This document shows positions 25,286-34,282 of a DNA stretch of 64,000 nucleotides, piece after piece. A program made the translations under genes and the position numbers. Under the pieces are notes generated by a model that did no database searches, had not been told where the DNA came from, and worked only from the letters and a program-made list of their open reading frames with translations. How positions within the stretch are numbered: the first letter of the stretch is position 1; the number at the start of each line of letters is the position of its first letter. Origin of the DNA: CBDFLS01 sp965249185 (GTDB lineage: Bacteria; Chloroflexota; Dehalococcoidia; Lucifugimonadales; Australimonadaceae); contig CBDFLS010000001.1 of the NCBI GenBank assembly GCA_965249185.1, forward strand, positions 62,001 through 126,000. Direction: 5' to 3'.

Positions 25286-25300
25286 GCTTAGGCGCTTAGG
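25286..25300 (+). promoter_or_regulatory. GCTTAGGCGCTTAGG element, shared with 28631-28644
   Basis: A short direct repeat of CTTAGG lies just before the TAXI ribosome binding site. A nearly identical element (GCTAGGCGCTTAGG) lies upstream of the dihydroorotase-like gene 3.3 kb away, next to a TTGACA. Two copies upstream of functionally linked genes suggest a common regulator or a conserved leader. Confidence 0.35.
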
Positions 25301-25310
25301 GAGGTATTTA

Positions 25311-26531
25311 ATGCTTCGACGGATAAGCGGGCTATTGCTGATTGGGTTTGTGGTCGCACTGGTGGCCGCAGCGTGTGGCGAGGACGAGCCCACCCCAACG
25401 CCGGTGGTGATCGAGAAGGAGGTTGTGGTCCAAGTCGAGGTCACGTCGACGCCGACTTCGGCCCCCACGGCGACCGCCACCCCCGACCCCTCGACGCTAA
25501 CCCAGGAGTTCCTGGCATTCATTCAGACCAAGGCGGCACCGGGCCTCTTCATGCCGGGCTTCCAGGAGATGGTCTCCCAGGGCACCAATGAGCGGATCAC
25601 CATCACCGTGCGGGACGCTCCGCTGGCCGCCGAGGTGGTCAACTACATGCGCCGCAACCCCGACCAGGCCGACAAACTGATTTGGATCAGCAGCGAGGCG
25701 CCGACGCAGCTCGCCGCGGTGGGCATCGACCTGACCGGGGCAGGGGTGATGGTCGCTGCTCCTCGGGCGCTCTGGAACACCTTCCCCATCGCCTGCGTAC
25801 ACCTGCTGACCATCGACCCGAACATCAAGACCGTCCAAGACCTGGTCGGAAAGCGGGTCCACTTGGGCAGGCCCGGACAGACCTGGGTTAGCTATGCCGA
25901 GATCATCTTAAATGCGGCCGGCATCCGCGACCAGGTCACGGCCATCGTCGGTGGTGGCAAGGAGGGCTTCGACCAGATGGCGGACGGTGAGGTGGACGCC
26001 ATCATGTACGCCACCGTCGCCTCGGATGCCCCAGGCGCTCTGTCCGGCCCCCAAGTGCACGCGATGGCCCGGAGCAGCGGCAGCTTGGGCTTTATCGGCT
26101 TCGATCAGAGCATCATCGACGAGATGCAGGCGCAGAACCCGATCTGGGTGGACCAAGGCCTGCTCCAGCCCATGGTCGCCGGTAAAGGCTATCTGAAGGG
26201 CGCGGCCCGAGTGGAGTACGACATCATACGGACGAACACTTTCTGCCTGGGTGGCGGCACGCCGTACCTGGCGGTGGCCGACACGGCGGATGCGGAGATC
26301 GTTTACCAGATGACGAAGGCGGTCATCGAGAAGCAGGCCCTGGCGGACGAGTTCTTCCCCTTCTTCGCTCCTCTCTGGAAGGAACGCATGGCCCACTCGT
26401 TCACGCCCCAGAGTTTCTACCACGACGGCGCGCGCCGGGCCTTTGACGAGGCGGGAGTGCTGTATGGCCAGGAAGGGAGCGCGACTTGGGCGGAGGCGAT
26501 GATGATGATGATGATGGAGGATGACGCCTAG
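25311..26531 (+). CDS. TAXI-family TRAP transporter solute-binding lipoprotein
   Basis: A 406-residue extracytoplasmic binding protein. The ATG follows GGGAGGT. The signal sequence MLRRISGLLLIGFVVALVAA ends in a lipobox (AAAC), so the mature protein should be lipid-anchored at Cys22 or so. A Thr/Pro/Ala-rich linker (about residues 25-60) follows. The TAXI domain contains NTFPIACVHLLT, VQDLVGKRVHLGRPG and GGKEGFDQMADGEVDAIM. It delivers substrate, probably a dicarboxylate or other organic acid, to the fused permease encoded next. The C-terminus has an unusual run of six Met codons from an ATG repeat. Confidence 0.9.
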   Translation: MLRRISGLLLIGFVVALVAAACGEDEPTPTPVVIEKEVVVQVEVTSTPTSAPTATATPDPSTLTQEFLAFIQTKAAPGLFMPGFQEMVSQGTNERITITVRDAPLAAEVVNYMRRNPDQADKLIWISSEAPTQLAAVGIDLTGAGVMVAAPRALWNTFPIACVHLLTIDPNIKTVQDLVGKRVHLGRPGQTWVSYAEIILNAAGIRDQVTAIVGGGKEGFDQMADGEVDAIMYATVASDAPGALSGPQVHAMARSSGSLGFIGFDQSIIDEMQAQNPIWVDQGLLQPMVAGKGYLKGAARVEYDIIRTNTFCLGGGTPYLAVADTADAEIVYQMTKAVIEKQALADEFFPFFAPLWKERMAHSFTPQSFYHDGARRAFDEAGVLYGQEGSATWAEAMMMMMMEDDA

Positions 26532-26580
26532 CGTCGGAACCCCCGAAATCAGCCGACACCGCATTGAGACTTCGAAGTGA

Positions 26581-26600
26581 GGGCAGTCCTAGGACTGCCC
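26581..26600. promoter_or_regulatory. Perfect 20-bp palindrome between TAXI and permease genes
   Basis: GGGCAGTCCT is followed directly by its exact reverse complement. In RNA it could form an 8-bp stem with a CTAG loop, without a T-run. It lies 49 bases after the binding-protein stop and 30 before the permease start. Such hairpins often protect the upstream message or limit read-through, so that binding protein exceeds permease. It could also be an operator. Confidence 0.45.
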
Positions 26601-26630
26601 CCACTTGGGAATAGCGACGGGCCGCCACTC

Positions 26631-28583
26631 ATGAGCGAAGCGCTACCGGAAGCGGACGTGGCCGAAGGCAAGGGCCTGAGCGACCGCATAGTCACCGCTA
26701 TGTTCTGGGCCGGGCTCGGCATCATCCTGGCGATCTACTTCGCCCAGTTCAGGACACCTATATGGGGCGGATGGAACCCGCACCACTTTGCGTATGAGGT
26801 TGCCCACTCGGCCGCCGCGGGCCTGATGATGGTGATCTGGCTCCTGCACCGTGGAGTCCGCATCCGCGACTGGATCATTGCCCTGCTGCTCATCGTGGGC
26901 TTCGTGGTCTGCGGCTACTACTTCTATAGCCGTGCCCTGGAGCTCTCGATCCAACGGGCAGGCATCGGCTCCTGGCCCGATATGGTCTTGGGCTTGGTCA
27001 TGTATGTCCAGATCAACTATCTGGCCTGGCGCTACTGGGGGCCGCTTTTCCCAATCCTTGGGGCGATTTTCGTTGTCTATATCTTCACCGCCAGCCATCT
27101 CCCGGGCGCCCTGCGTGGACCCTTCTTCGAGACGCCGGAGATCGTCAGCAGGGTCGCGACCCACCAGTTCGGCCAGATCGTGCGCCTGGCGGCACGGTTT
27201 CTCTGGGTGCTGGTGTTCATGGGGACGATTATGAACGTGGCCGGCGGGGGCATCGCGCTCCTGGGACTGGCCAAGCTCCTCTCGCGGAGCTTCGGGGCGG
27301 GCGGGCCGGCCTTCGGCAGCCTGGTCTCCAGCGCAATCGCCGGGTCGTTCGTGGGCGCCGGCCCCAGCAACGTGGCGGTGACCGGGCCCATCACCATTCC
27401 CGCCATGCGCAGCGGCGGCTACACCGCCGAGGAGGCGGCGACCGTGGAGGCGCTGGCCTCCAACGCCTCGGCCATCACCCCGCCGATTCTCGGGACAGTG
27501 GCCTTCATCATGGCGGACCTCATCGGCGTAGCCTACGTGGATATCATCGTCCTCTCGCTGGTGCCCGCCGCGCTCTGGTTCCTGTCGGTGGCGACGTTCC
27601 TCTTCGCCCATGCGCGACGAAACAGCGACCGGCTCGGCAGCGCCGATATCGTGAGCGAGCCGGGGAGTCCATGGCTCTACATCCGGTCCGCCCTCATCAT
27701 CTTGGTGCCCATCGCCATCATCCTGCAGCAGGTAATCGACGGGCGCACGCTACAGCGCGGGACCATCGCCGCGTTCCTGCCTCTGGTGGCGCTCGCCGTG
27801 GCCTTCCGGGTCGAAACCCGGTGGTCGGTGTGGTCCAAGGGTCTGCGGCAGGCGGCCTTTATCGCCAGCGCCATAACCGTGGTGCTGATGATCATCGCCG
27901 TCATCGCGGACTCAATCACCTGGACAGTGCTGGGCCAGCGCATGGGAGACCTGATAGAAGCGGCGTCGGCGGGCTCGGTGGTGCTGGCGAGCATCATCAT
28001 GATCATAGCGGGCGTGGTGCTGGGCGCCGGGCTGCCGTCGCTGGCGGTGTACACCATCATGGCCTCCACCTTCGCGCCGGTCTTCACGCGGCTCGGCGTG
28101 GACTTTCGGGTTTCCCACTACACCGCCTTCTATATCGGGAGCCTCAGCACCATTATCCCGCCGGTGGCGGGCAGCGTGCTGGTCGCGGCGGCGATTGCCG
28201 GGACCAAGTACTGGCCCGTGTGCAGAGTGATCGCCCGTGTATCGTGGCCGTTATGGATCGCCCCCATTATGTTCATACTCGCGCCCGAGCTACTGCTGAT
28301 CTCCGATGAGGGCGCCGGCGCTATCGCGCTGGTCGTCGTGGCCACGGCCGTAACGCTGGTCGGAGTCCAGTGTGCTACGGCGGGCTGGCTGCTGCGGCCG
28401 CTGGTCATGCCGCTGCGGGTCCTGCTCTACGCAAACTTCGCCCTGCTGCTGACTGCGCTCAGGCAGGACTCCGAGCTCCTCCTGGCCGTGAGTATTGGCG
28501 TCGTTCTGACAGCGGTGGCGGTCAACATGCTGCTGAAGGGCGAAGCCAGGGAGCCGGCGGTGGCTACCGGGGCCGAAACGTAG
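26631..28583 (+). CDS. TRAP transporter fused permease (DctQM type)
   Basis: A 650-residue inner-membrane protein that combines the small 4-helix subunit (about residues 20-165) and the large 12-helix subunit (about 180-640) of tripartite ATP-independent transporters, as usual for TAXI systems. Conserved DctM features include GAGPSNVAVTGPITIPAMRSGGYTAEEAATVEALASNAS near 245-285 and the PPILG segment. Transport uses an ion gradient, not ATP. An ATG is chosen over the GTG 54 bases upstream because the sequence between is low-complexity and overlaps the palindrome. Its partner is the lipoprotein encoded just before it. Confidence 0.94.
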   Translation: MSEALPEADVAEGKGLSDRIVTAMFWAGLGIILAIYFAQFRTPIWGGWNPHHFAYEVAHSAAAGLMMVIWLLHRGVRIRDWIIALLLIVGFVVCGYYFYSRALELSIQRAGIGSWPDMVLGLVMYVQINYLAWRYWGPLFPILGAIFVVYIFTASHLPGALRGPFFETPEIVSRVATHQFGQIVRLAARFLWVLVFMGTIMNVAGGGIALLGLAKLLSRSFGAGGPAFGSLVSSAIAGSFVGAGPSNVAVTGPITIPAMRSGGYTAEEAATVEALASNASAITPPILGTVAFIMADLIGVAYVDIIVLSLVPAALWFLSVATFLFAHARRNSDRLGSADIVSEPGSPWLYIRSALIILVPIAIILQQVIDGRTLQRGTIAAFLPLVALAVAFRVETRWSVWSKGLRQAAFIASAITVVLMIIAVIADSITWTVLGQRMGDLIEAASAGSVVLASIIMIIAGVVLGAGLPSLAVYTIMASTFAPVFTRLGVDFRVSHYTAFYIGSLSTIIPPVAGSVLVAAAIAGTKYWPVCRVIARVSWPLWIAPIMFILAPELLLISDEGAGAIALVVVATAVTLVGVQCATAGWLLRPLVMPLRVLLYANFALLLTALRQDSELLLAVSIGVVLTAVAVNMLLKGEAREPAVATGAET

Positions 28584-28719
28584 GCTGGCGCCTTCCATTG
28601 TGCCACGACCATAGCGTTCGAGCCTCCATCGCTAGGCGCTTAGGATTGACAGCACAGAAGCGCCGGTATTAGATGGACAGGCGAATGGGTCTGACAGCGG
28701 CAGGCGAAGGAGGCCGGTT

Positions 28720-30183
28720 ATGGACTACGACCTGATCATCCAAGGGGCTCACGTCATCGATCCGGCGCGGGGCATCGACCGGGTGACCTCGGTGGCGGTG
28801 TCGGACGGCGTGATCGCCGAGGTGGGCGACGGCATAGACGCCTCTCGCGCGGCCAGGGTGATACAGGCGGACGGCAAATACCTCTCGGCCGGCTGGGTCG
28901 ACATGCACGTCCACGCCTACAGCACCCTCTCCTTTTCCAATGTGGACAGCATCGGCGTCCTACAGGGCGTGCCCACCATCGTGGACGCGGGCGGCGGCGG
29001 CGTGTGGACCTACGACCACTGCCGGCGATACTGGGAGGGGCACTGCAAGACCGATATCTACTCCTTTGTTCATCACGTGCCCGCTGGCATCTACACCGGC
29101 AGTCTGGATGTGCTCGATATCGAGACGGAGAAGAAGGTGGAGGTCCACCTGGACGAATGGCGGGAGATGGTGGAGCGGAACAGCGACAAGATCGTCGGGG
29201 TCAAAGGGGGCGCCCACACCTATCTCGGCATGGCGCCCATCGATTTCGTCAACACCATCACCGGGGCTGTGGGCCTGCCGGGCTACCTGCACATCGGAGA
29301 CATCAGGAAGTCCAAGGGCGGGGCTATCGTGACGCCCCAGGCCTTCGATACGCTGGGCCCGGGAGATATGGTCACCCACGCCTACACCGGGAAGTGGGGC
29401 AATTTACTAGACCCAGCCACCGAGCGGGTCTATCCGGAGGTGCGCGCGGCTCAGCGGCGGGGAGTCCTGCTGGACATCGGCTTCGGGTCCACGAACTTCG
29501 CCTTCGATGCCATGGACAAGCTCATGGCCCAGGACGTGGTGACCGACGTCATCAGCTCGGACCTGCAGGGCGTGAACGTCACCGGCCCGGCCTACTCGTT
29601 GGCGAATGTGATGTCGATCTTCCTGAACAACGGCTACGCCTTGAAGGATGTGGTCCAGCGGGTGACCATCAACCCTGCCAAGGCCATCCGGCTCGATGGC
29701 AAGCTCGGCAGCCTCACGCCCGGGTATCCCGCCCGTATCACCGTGTTCGAGCTGCGGGAGGGCTCCTGGATGTTCCGCGACTGTGAGGGGGCCAAGCGCG
29801 AGGGGAACACCATGATCGCTCCCAGCTTTTGCGTGATGGACGGCGAGGTGATAGAGGCCGATTTCGAGGCGGGCTTGGCCCAGGAGAACTGGTCGCTCAT
29901 GCCATCCCTGGAGGAGCTGCCGCCCAACGCCGGGGGCCTGGACAGGGAGCAGCGGGAGTTCGCCCGTGCGCTGGCCGCCGCCTGCGAGGACGCGGATTGG
30001 AGCGACGGCCGTGAGCTGCACACGCGCTTCAAGCGCTCCGTGGCCGATGTGGGCATCGAGGAACGCAAAGCGTCCAACGCGGTCTACGACCTCATTCTGG
30101 AGAGCCCCTTCTGCGTGCCCGTGGGATGGCTGCTCAACGGCCTGGAGCGGGAGGCGGTGCTCCACAGGCTTCAGGAGCAGTAG
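28720..30183 (+). CDS. Amidohydrolase/deacetylase family metallohydrolase (dihydroorotase-like)
   Basis: A 487-residue cyclic-amidohydrolase-type protein. The N-terminal small beta domain (DYDLIIQGAHVIDPARGID) leads into the metal motif His63-x-His65 (DMHVHAY). A Lys in IVGVKGGAH could be the carbamylated bridge. Further His residues are in YLHIGD and VTHAYTG, and an Asp is in ISSDLQG. The C-terminal 90 residues extend beyond the usual family end with an acidic helical region. The ATG follows AAGGAGG. A Rieske protein gene follows after 2 bases. The ring substrate is unknown. Confidence 0.86.
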   Translation: MDYDLIIQGAHVIDPARGIDRVTSVAVSDGVIAEVGDGIDASRAARVIQADGKYLSAGWVDMHVHAYSTLSFSNVDSIGVLQGVPTIVDAGGGGVWTYDHCRRYWEGHCKTDIYSFVHHVPAGIYTGSLDVLDIETEKKVEVHLDEWREMVERNSDKIVGVKGGAHTYLGMAPIDFVNTITGAVGLPGYLHIGDIRKSKGGAIVTPQAFDTLGPGDMVTHAYTGKWGNLLDPATERVYPEVRAAQRRGVLLDIGFGSTNFAFDAMDKLMAQDVVTDVISSDLQGVNVTGPAYSLANVMSIFLNNGYALKDVVQRVTINPAKAIRLDGKLGSLTPGYPARITVFELREGSWMFRDCEGAKREGNTMIAPSFCVMDGEVIEADFEAGLAQENWSLMPSLEELPPNAGGLDREQREFARALAAACEDADWSDGRELHTRFKRSVADVGIEERKASNAVYDLILESPFCVPVGWLLNGLEREAVLHRLQEQ

Positions 30184-30185
30184 CC

Positions 30186-30569
30186 TTGGCGGAGGAGGAG
30201 CTGGCGCCTATTCTCGAGGTACCGTTTCCACCCGAGCTGGAGAGCGAGGGGCTGGCCACGGTGGAGTGCGACGGGCGTGAGATCGTGCTCCTGAAGATGG
30301 GCGACACGTATCGCGGGGTCGACCGTTTTTGCCCTCACGAAGAGGGAGACCTGGGAGAGGGGCTGATGTTCGGCAAGAACATCAAGTGTCCCGTCCACGG
30401 GTATATCTACGATCTCAACACCGGCAAGTGCATCAACCGGGTGGGCGCTTCGAGCACCCGGTTGTACGACGTTGAAGTGAAGCAGGGCGTTGTGTTCTTG
30501 CGGCTGAGGGGGGCCGGGCTCGGGGGCGGCGGAGGCCCCCCGTCCATGCCACAACTGGCCATCGATTGA
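30186..30569 (+). CDS. Rieske [2Fe-2S] domain protein
   Basis: A 127-residue small ferredoxin-like protein. The cluster motifs are Cys-Pro-His (FCPHEEGD) and Cys-Pro-Val-His (KCPVHGYIYDL), separated by 17 residues, as in Rieske ferredoxins of aromatic dioxygenase systems and NirD-like proteins. A TTG start with AGGAG at 9 bases, directly after the stop of the preceding gene, indicates translational coupling. A Gly-rich stretch (GAGLGGGGGPP) precedes the C-terminus. It probably delivers electrons to an oxygenase. No oxygenase alpha subunit is seen beside it. Confidence 0.9.
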   Translation: MAEEELAPILEVPFPPELESEGLATVECDGREIVLLKMGDTYRGVDRFCPHEEGDLGEGLMFGKNIKCPVHGYIYDLNTGKCINRVGASSTRLYDVEVKQGVVFLRLRGAGLGGGGGPPSMPQLAID

Positions 30570-30586
30570 GCGGAAGAGGGCGGCGG

Positions 30587-30615
30587 TTGCCCGTGGCGCG
30601 GTTGGGCCCTATTAT
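30587..30615 (+). promoter_or_regulatory. Probable glpX promoter
   Basis: TTGCCC and TATTAT are spaced by 17 bases and end 54 bases before the glpX ATG. Four and five of six bases match the sigma-70 consensus. Confidence 0.45.
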
Positions 30616-30669
30616 GGCCGCGCGTTAGACCGAAAAATGCGTTACGCACCTTCGGCGCGGAGGTGAGCC

Positions 30670-31674
30670 ATGCCGACAACTCGCACACGCGTGCCCATCG
30701 AACGGAATATGGCCATGGAGCTGGTCCGGGTGACCGAGGCCGCGGCGATGGCCGGGGCGCGGCAGATGGGCATGGGCGATAAGAACCTGGTCGACCAGGC
30801 GGCGGTGGACGCGATGCGGTTCACGCTGGGCGGCATCTCCATGAGCGGCATCGTCGTGATCGGCGAGGGGGAGAAGGATGAGGCGCCGATGCTGTATATC
30901 GGTGAGCACATCGGCGACGGCTCCCCGCCGGAGGTGGACATCGCGGTGGACCCCATCGATGGCACCACGCTGCTGTCCAAGGGGCTGCCGGGCGCGATCG
31001 CGGCGCTGGCGCTCTCGTCCCGCGGGACGATGACCGTGCCACGCGAAGTGGCGTATGTGAACAAGATCGTCGTGGGGCCCGCGGCCAAGGATGCGATCAA
31101 TGTCAATGCGCCCGTGAAGGTGAACCTCAACAACATCGCCAGGGCCATGAAGCGGGAGGTGCGGGACCTGACCGTGGTGGTGCTGGATAGGCCGCGTCAC
31201 GATCAACTGCTGGCGGACATCCGCGCGGCGGGCGCCCGTGTGAAGCTGATCTCCGACGGCGACGTTGCGGCCGGCATACAGGCGGCGCTGCCGGAGAGCG
31301 GGGTTGATGTGCTCATGGGCATCGGCGGGACGCCGGAGGGGGCGCTGACGGCGGCGGCCATCCGCTGCATAGGCGGCGCAATCCAGGCCAAGCCGTGGGC
31401 GAGGAACGACGAGGAGCGCGAGGCGGCCCGTGCGGCGGGACTCGACCTGGACAGGGTGTTAACCACGGAAGAGATGGTTGGCGGCGAGGACGTGTTCTTC
31501 GCGGCCACGGGCGCGAGCACGGGCGAGCTGCTGCGTGGGGTCCGCTTCTTCGGTGGCGGTGCGCAGACGCAGTCGCTGGTGATGCGCTCCCGCTCGGGGT
31601 CCATCCGCTGGATCGACTCGGTGCACGACTTCACCCGGCTGAACAAGATCCGCTATCAGGAGGAGGGGCCTTAG
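30670..31674 (+). CDS. glpX: Class II fructose-1,6-bisphosphatase
   Basis: A 334-residue enzyme that removes the 1-phosphate from fructose-1,6-bisphosphate in gluconeogenesis. The ATG follows GGAGGTGAG. GlpX landmarks are VVIGEGEKDEAPMLYIGE near 62-79, the metal-binding DPIDGTT at 94-100, and GIGGTPEGALTAAAIRC near 217. It faces a fructose-bisphosphate aldolase gene across a strong terminator. With the glyoxylate shunt in the same window this gives a route from C2 units to sugar phosphates. Confidence 0.97.
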   Translation: MPTTRTRVPIERNMAMELVRVTEAAAMAGARQMGMGDKNLVDQAAVDAMRFTLGGISMSGIVVIGEGEKDEAPMLYIGEHIGDGSPPEVDIAVDPIDGTTLLSKGLPGAIAALALSSRGTMTVPREVAYVNKIVVGPAAKDAINVNAPVKVNLNNIARAMKREVRDLTVVVLDRPRHDQLLADIRAAGARVKLISDGDVAAGIQAALPESGVDVLMGIGGTPEGALTAAAIRCIGGAIQAKPWARNDEEREAARAAGLDLDRVLTTEEMVGGEDVFFAATGASTGELLRGVRFFGGGAQTQSLVMRSRSGSIRWIDSVHDFTRLNKIRYQEEGP

Positions 31675-31707
31675 CCACCTCTGACGGGCAGCGGCGCCCA
31701 GTTGAAC

Positions 31708-31743
31708 GACAAGGCGGCTGCCTCTCTCGGCAGCCGCCTTGTC
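31708..31743. terminator. Bidirectional terminator between glpX and the aldolase gene
   Basis: A perfect 15-bp stem (GACAAGGCGGCTGCC with its complement) closes a 6-base TCTCTC loop. It sits between two converging genes, 34 bases after one stop and 17 from the other. T-runs are short, but the stem is very stable. Confidence 0.8.
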
Positions 31744-31759
31744 TCGTGTCGCGGGAGGC

Positions 31760-32797
31760 TTAGGTGGAGGCGGACTCGCGCTCCATCTGCGGGGTGTAGA
31801 GCCCCTGGCGTGCGGCGGCGGTGACCCGGGCGCGGTGGGCAAAGGCGCGTTGGGCTTGGCCGACGTTTTCGGCCTTGCCGGCCCAGGTCTTCATCGGCGC
31901 CGCTTGCAGGCCCCTGCCGTAGGAGAAGCTGAGCTGCCAGGGAGCGCCCACCGAGGCTGCCCGGCGGTTGATGGCGTCCAGGTTGCCGGTCGCCTCATCG
32001 TCGCTCTGGCCGCCGGAGAGGAACACGATGCCGGGGACGGACGCGGGAACGGTGCGCTTGAAGCAGTTGATGGACCTCTCCGCCACCTCCTCGGGCCCCG
32101 CGCGGCCGGGAGCGGAGGAGCCGGAGAGCACCATGTTGGGCTTCAGCAGCGTGCCCTCCAGAACGACTCGCTGGAGCTCCAGCTGGGCGTAGAGGGCGAT
32201 GAGGGCGGCCTCAGTCGCTTCCAGGCAGCGGCCGATGGCGTGGTCCCCGTCCATGAGCACTTCGGGCTCGACGATAGGGACAAGGCCGGCCTCCTGGCTC
32301 AGGGCCGCGAACCTGCCCAGGGCGTGGGCGTTGGCTTCAATGCAGTACGCGCTGGGGATGTCCGGGCCGATGGTGATAACGGCGCGCCATTTGGTGAAGC
32401 GGGCGCCCAGTTCGGCGTACTCGGCCAACCGCTCCCTGAGGCCGTCGAGGCCCTCGGTCACCCTCTCGCCGGGCGCTCCGGCCAGCGGCTTGGCCCCCGA
32501 ATCCACCTTTATGCCGGGGATGATGCCCTGGCCGGCGAGCACTTCCACCAGCGGTGTGCCATCGGCCCCACGCTGGCGGATGGTCTCGTCGAACAGGATC
32601 ACACCGCTGATGTGCTCGGCCACGCCGGGGGTCCGAAAGAGCAGCTCACGGTAGTCGCGCCGGCTCGCATCCGTGCTCTCAACACCGATGGAGTCGAACC
32701 GCCGCTTGATAGTCCCGCCACTCTCATCCGCGGCCAAGATGCCCTTGCCCGGCGCCACCAGGGCCCGGGCCGTGCTGATGAGCTTCTGAGTGTCCAG
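31760..32797 (-). CDS. Class I fructose-bisphosphate aldolase
   Basis: Splits or forms fructose-1,6-bisphosphate through a Schiff-base lysine. Conserved segments are GKGILAADESGGTIKRR near the N-terminus, SGVILFDETIRQ, GIKVDSGAKPL, ARFTKWRAVI, IVEPEVLMDGDH and the Schiff-base region EGTLLKPNMVL. The usual family start (a helix ending TARALVAPGKG) is encoded here, but the only start-like codon at its head is CTG at 32797, preceded by AGGAAG. The first GTG lies inside the conserved block. The long form of 345 residues is therefore preferred, with an uncertain start. It converges with glpX. Confidence 0.95.
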   Translation of the reverse strand: MDTQKLISTARALVAPGKGILAADESGGTIKRRFDSIGVESTDASRRDYRELLFRTPGVAEHISGVILFDETIRQRGADGTPLVEVLAGQGIIPGIKVDSGAKPLAGAPGERVTEGLDGLRERLAEYAELGARFTKWRAVITIGPDIPSAYCIEANAHALGRFAALSQEAGLVPIVEPEVLMDGDHAIGRCLEATEAALIALYAQLELQRVVLEGTLLKPNMVLSGSSAPGRAGPEEVAERSINCFKRTVPASVPGIVFLSGGQSDDEATGNLDAINRRAASVGAPWQLSFSYGRGLQAAPMKTWAGKAENVGQAQRAFAHRARVTAAARQGLYTPQMERESAST

Positions 32798-32875
32798 GGT
32801 CGTCTTCCTTTTTAGCAGGGCTGGGAAATGGGCGCGGCGCTAAGGAACGGACCGGCGCGCCCACGCCGCTTGCCG

Positions 32876-32904
32876 ATTATAGCCGTATAAGGTGGCGGGG
32901 CCAA
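32876..32904 (-). promoter_or_regulatory. Probable promoter of the aldolase gene
   Basis: On the minus strand TTGGCC is followed after 17 bases by a perfect TATAAT. The -10 box ends 78 bases before the proposed CTG start. The region also separates this gene from the divergent MFS gene. Confidence 0.5.
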
Positions 32905-33022
32905 GCTCAAGTCGCCGTCCCGCGCTCGCGCCCGAGGCCCCGGCCGTGGAGATGCTATCCTGGGCGCGCTGCATCCCGTCTTTCGAGCCCTGGCCGTCTT
33001 CGGAAAGGAGCAGGCAGCGACC

Positions 33023-34282
33023 GTGCGAACGAAACGAGGAGGCTTTTTCTACGGCTGGGTGATCGTGGCCGTGGCCTTTATCGGCGCGGGCTTCAGCTCC
33101 GGTGTCCATATCTGGGGGCTGAGCGTCTTTGTGTTGCCCATGACCGATGAGCTGGGGTGGTCGCGGACGGCCTTCTTTACCGCCCTGACCGTCCGGTCCC
33201 TGCTCGGCGGCTTTATGGCGCCGGTGGTGGGCCCGTGGCTGGATACCCGGCACGGTCCGCGGCTCCTGGCCTTGGGTGGCGCCATCGTCCTTGGGGCATC
33301 GCTGGCGAGCATACGGTGGGTCCACGAGCCGTGGCAGTTCTGGCTGCTCTTCGGCATGCTGGGCGCCGTGTCCGACATGGGGTCGGGGTTCGTCGTGTCC
33401 CAGACGCTGGTGCCCAAGTGGTTCGTGCGCCGGCGGGGGCGGGCGCTGGGGGTCGCGACCATGGGCACTGGCCTCGGCGCGCTCGTCTTTCCCGTGTCGG
33501 TGTCGGCGCTGGTCAGCGCCATCGGCTGGCGGGACGCATGGACGATTCTGGGCGGCGCGGCGGTCGTGGTGCTGGTGCCGCTGGCCCTGCTGCTGCGGAC
33601 GCGGCCGGAGGATGTGGGCCTGTTGCCGGACGGGGATGCGCAGCCTGCGGCGACGGGTGAAGTGGGAGCGGCCCACCGTGAAGAGGTGAGCCTGACCCGG
33701 CGCCAGACGCTGCGGACGCCCGCCTTTTGGCTCCTGCTCAGCGGCTCGGCCCTTATCGGTGTGGGGATCGTTGGCTTTCAGAGCAACTGGCTGCCCTATC
33801 TGCGGGAGTCCGGCTTCAGCCCTGTCCAGGCCTCCGCCGGCATCGCCATCTACGGGGGGTTGTCGGGCCTCTCCCGGCCGCTGTGGGGCCTGCTGAGCGA
33901 GCGTATCCCCCCTCGCTATTTAATGGCGGTGGTCACGACGCTGACTTCGGCGAGCATCCTGATGCTCCTGAACGTCCGCACCGTTCCGATGCTGGCGACC
34001 TATATGACCATCGCCGGACTCGTGATGGGTGGCTACATCATTCTCCAATCGCTTATCGTGGCCAACTACTTCGGCCGGAGGCACCTGGGCGGCGTCACGA
34101 GCGCCATGCGGCCACTGCTCACGCTGAGCATGGCGGTAAGTCCACTGCTGGCGGGCGCGCTCTACGACGCCAGGGGCGGGTATACGTTGGTGTTTCTCAT
34201 GTCCATGGCCGCGTGGTTCGTGGCGGGGCTCATCGTGCTCCTGGCGAAGCCGCCCCTTCGTGAGCCACGGCGTCCGGCTTAG
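33023..34282 (+). CDS. MFS transporter
   Basis: A 419-residue secondary transporter with 12 predicted membrane helices in two sets of six, separated by a hydrophilic loop near residues 205-235. The loop after helix 2 reads GPWLDTRHGPR, the family D-x2-G-x-R motif. The sequence style (GFFYGWVIVAVAFIGAG at the start) is like monocarboxylate/oxalate-type MFS proteins, which exchange organic anions. The GTG start follows AAAGGAG by about 12 bases. The substrate is not identifiable. No regulator or enzyme is obviously linked. Confidence 0.9.
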   Translation: MRTKRGGFFYGWVIVAVAFIGAGFSSGVHIWGLSVFVLPMTDELGWSRTAFFTALTVRSLLGGFMAPVVGPWLDTRHGPRLLALGGAIVLGASLASIRWVHEPWQFWLLFGMLGAVSDMGSGFVVSQTLVPKWFVRRRGRALGVATMGTGLGALVFPVSVSALVSAIGWRDAWTILGGAAVVVLVPLALLLRTRPEDVGLLPDGDAQPAATGEVGAAHREEVSLTRRQTLRTPAFWLLLSGSALIGVGIVGFQSNWLPYLRESGFSPVQASAGIAIYGGLSGLSRPLWGLLSERIPPRYLMAVVTTLTSASILMLLNVRTVPMLATYMTIAGLVMGGYIILQSLIVANYFGRRHLGGVTSAMRPLLTLSMAVSPLLAGALYDARGGYTLVFLMSMAAWFVAGLIVLLAKPPLREPRRPA

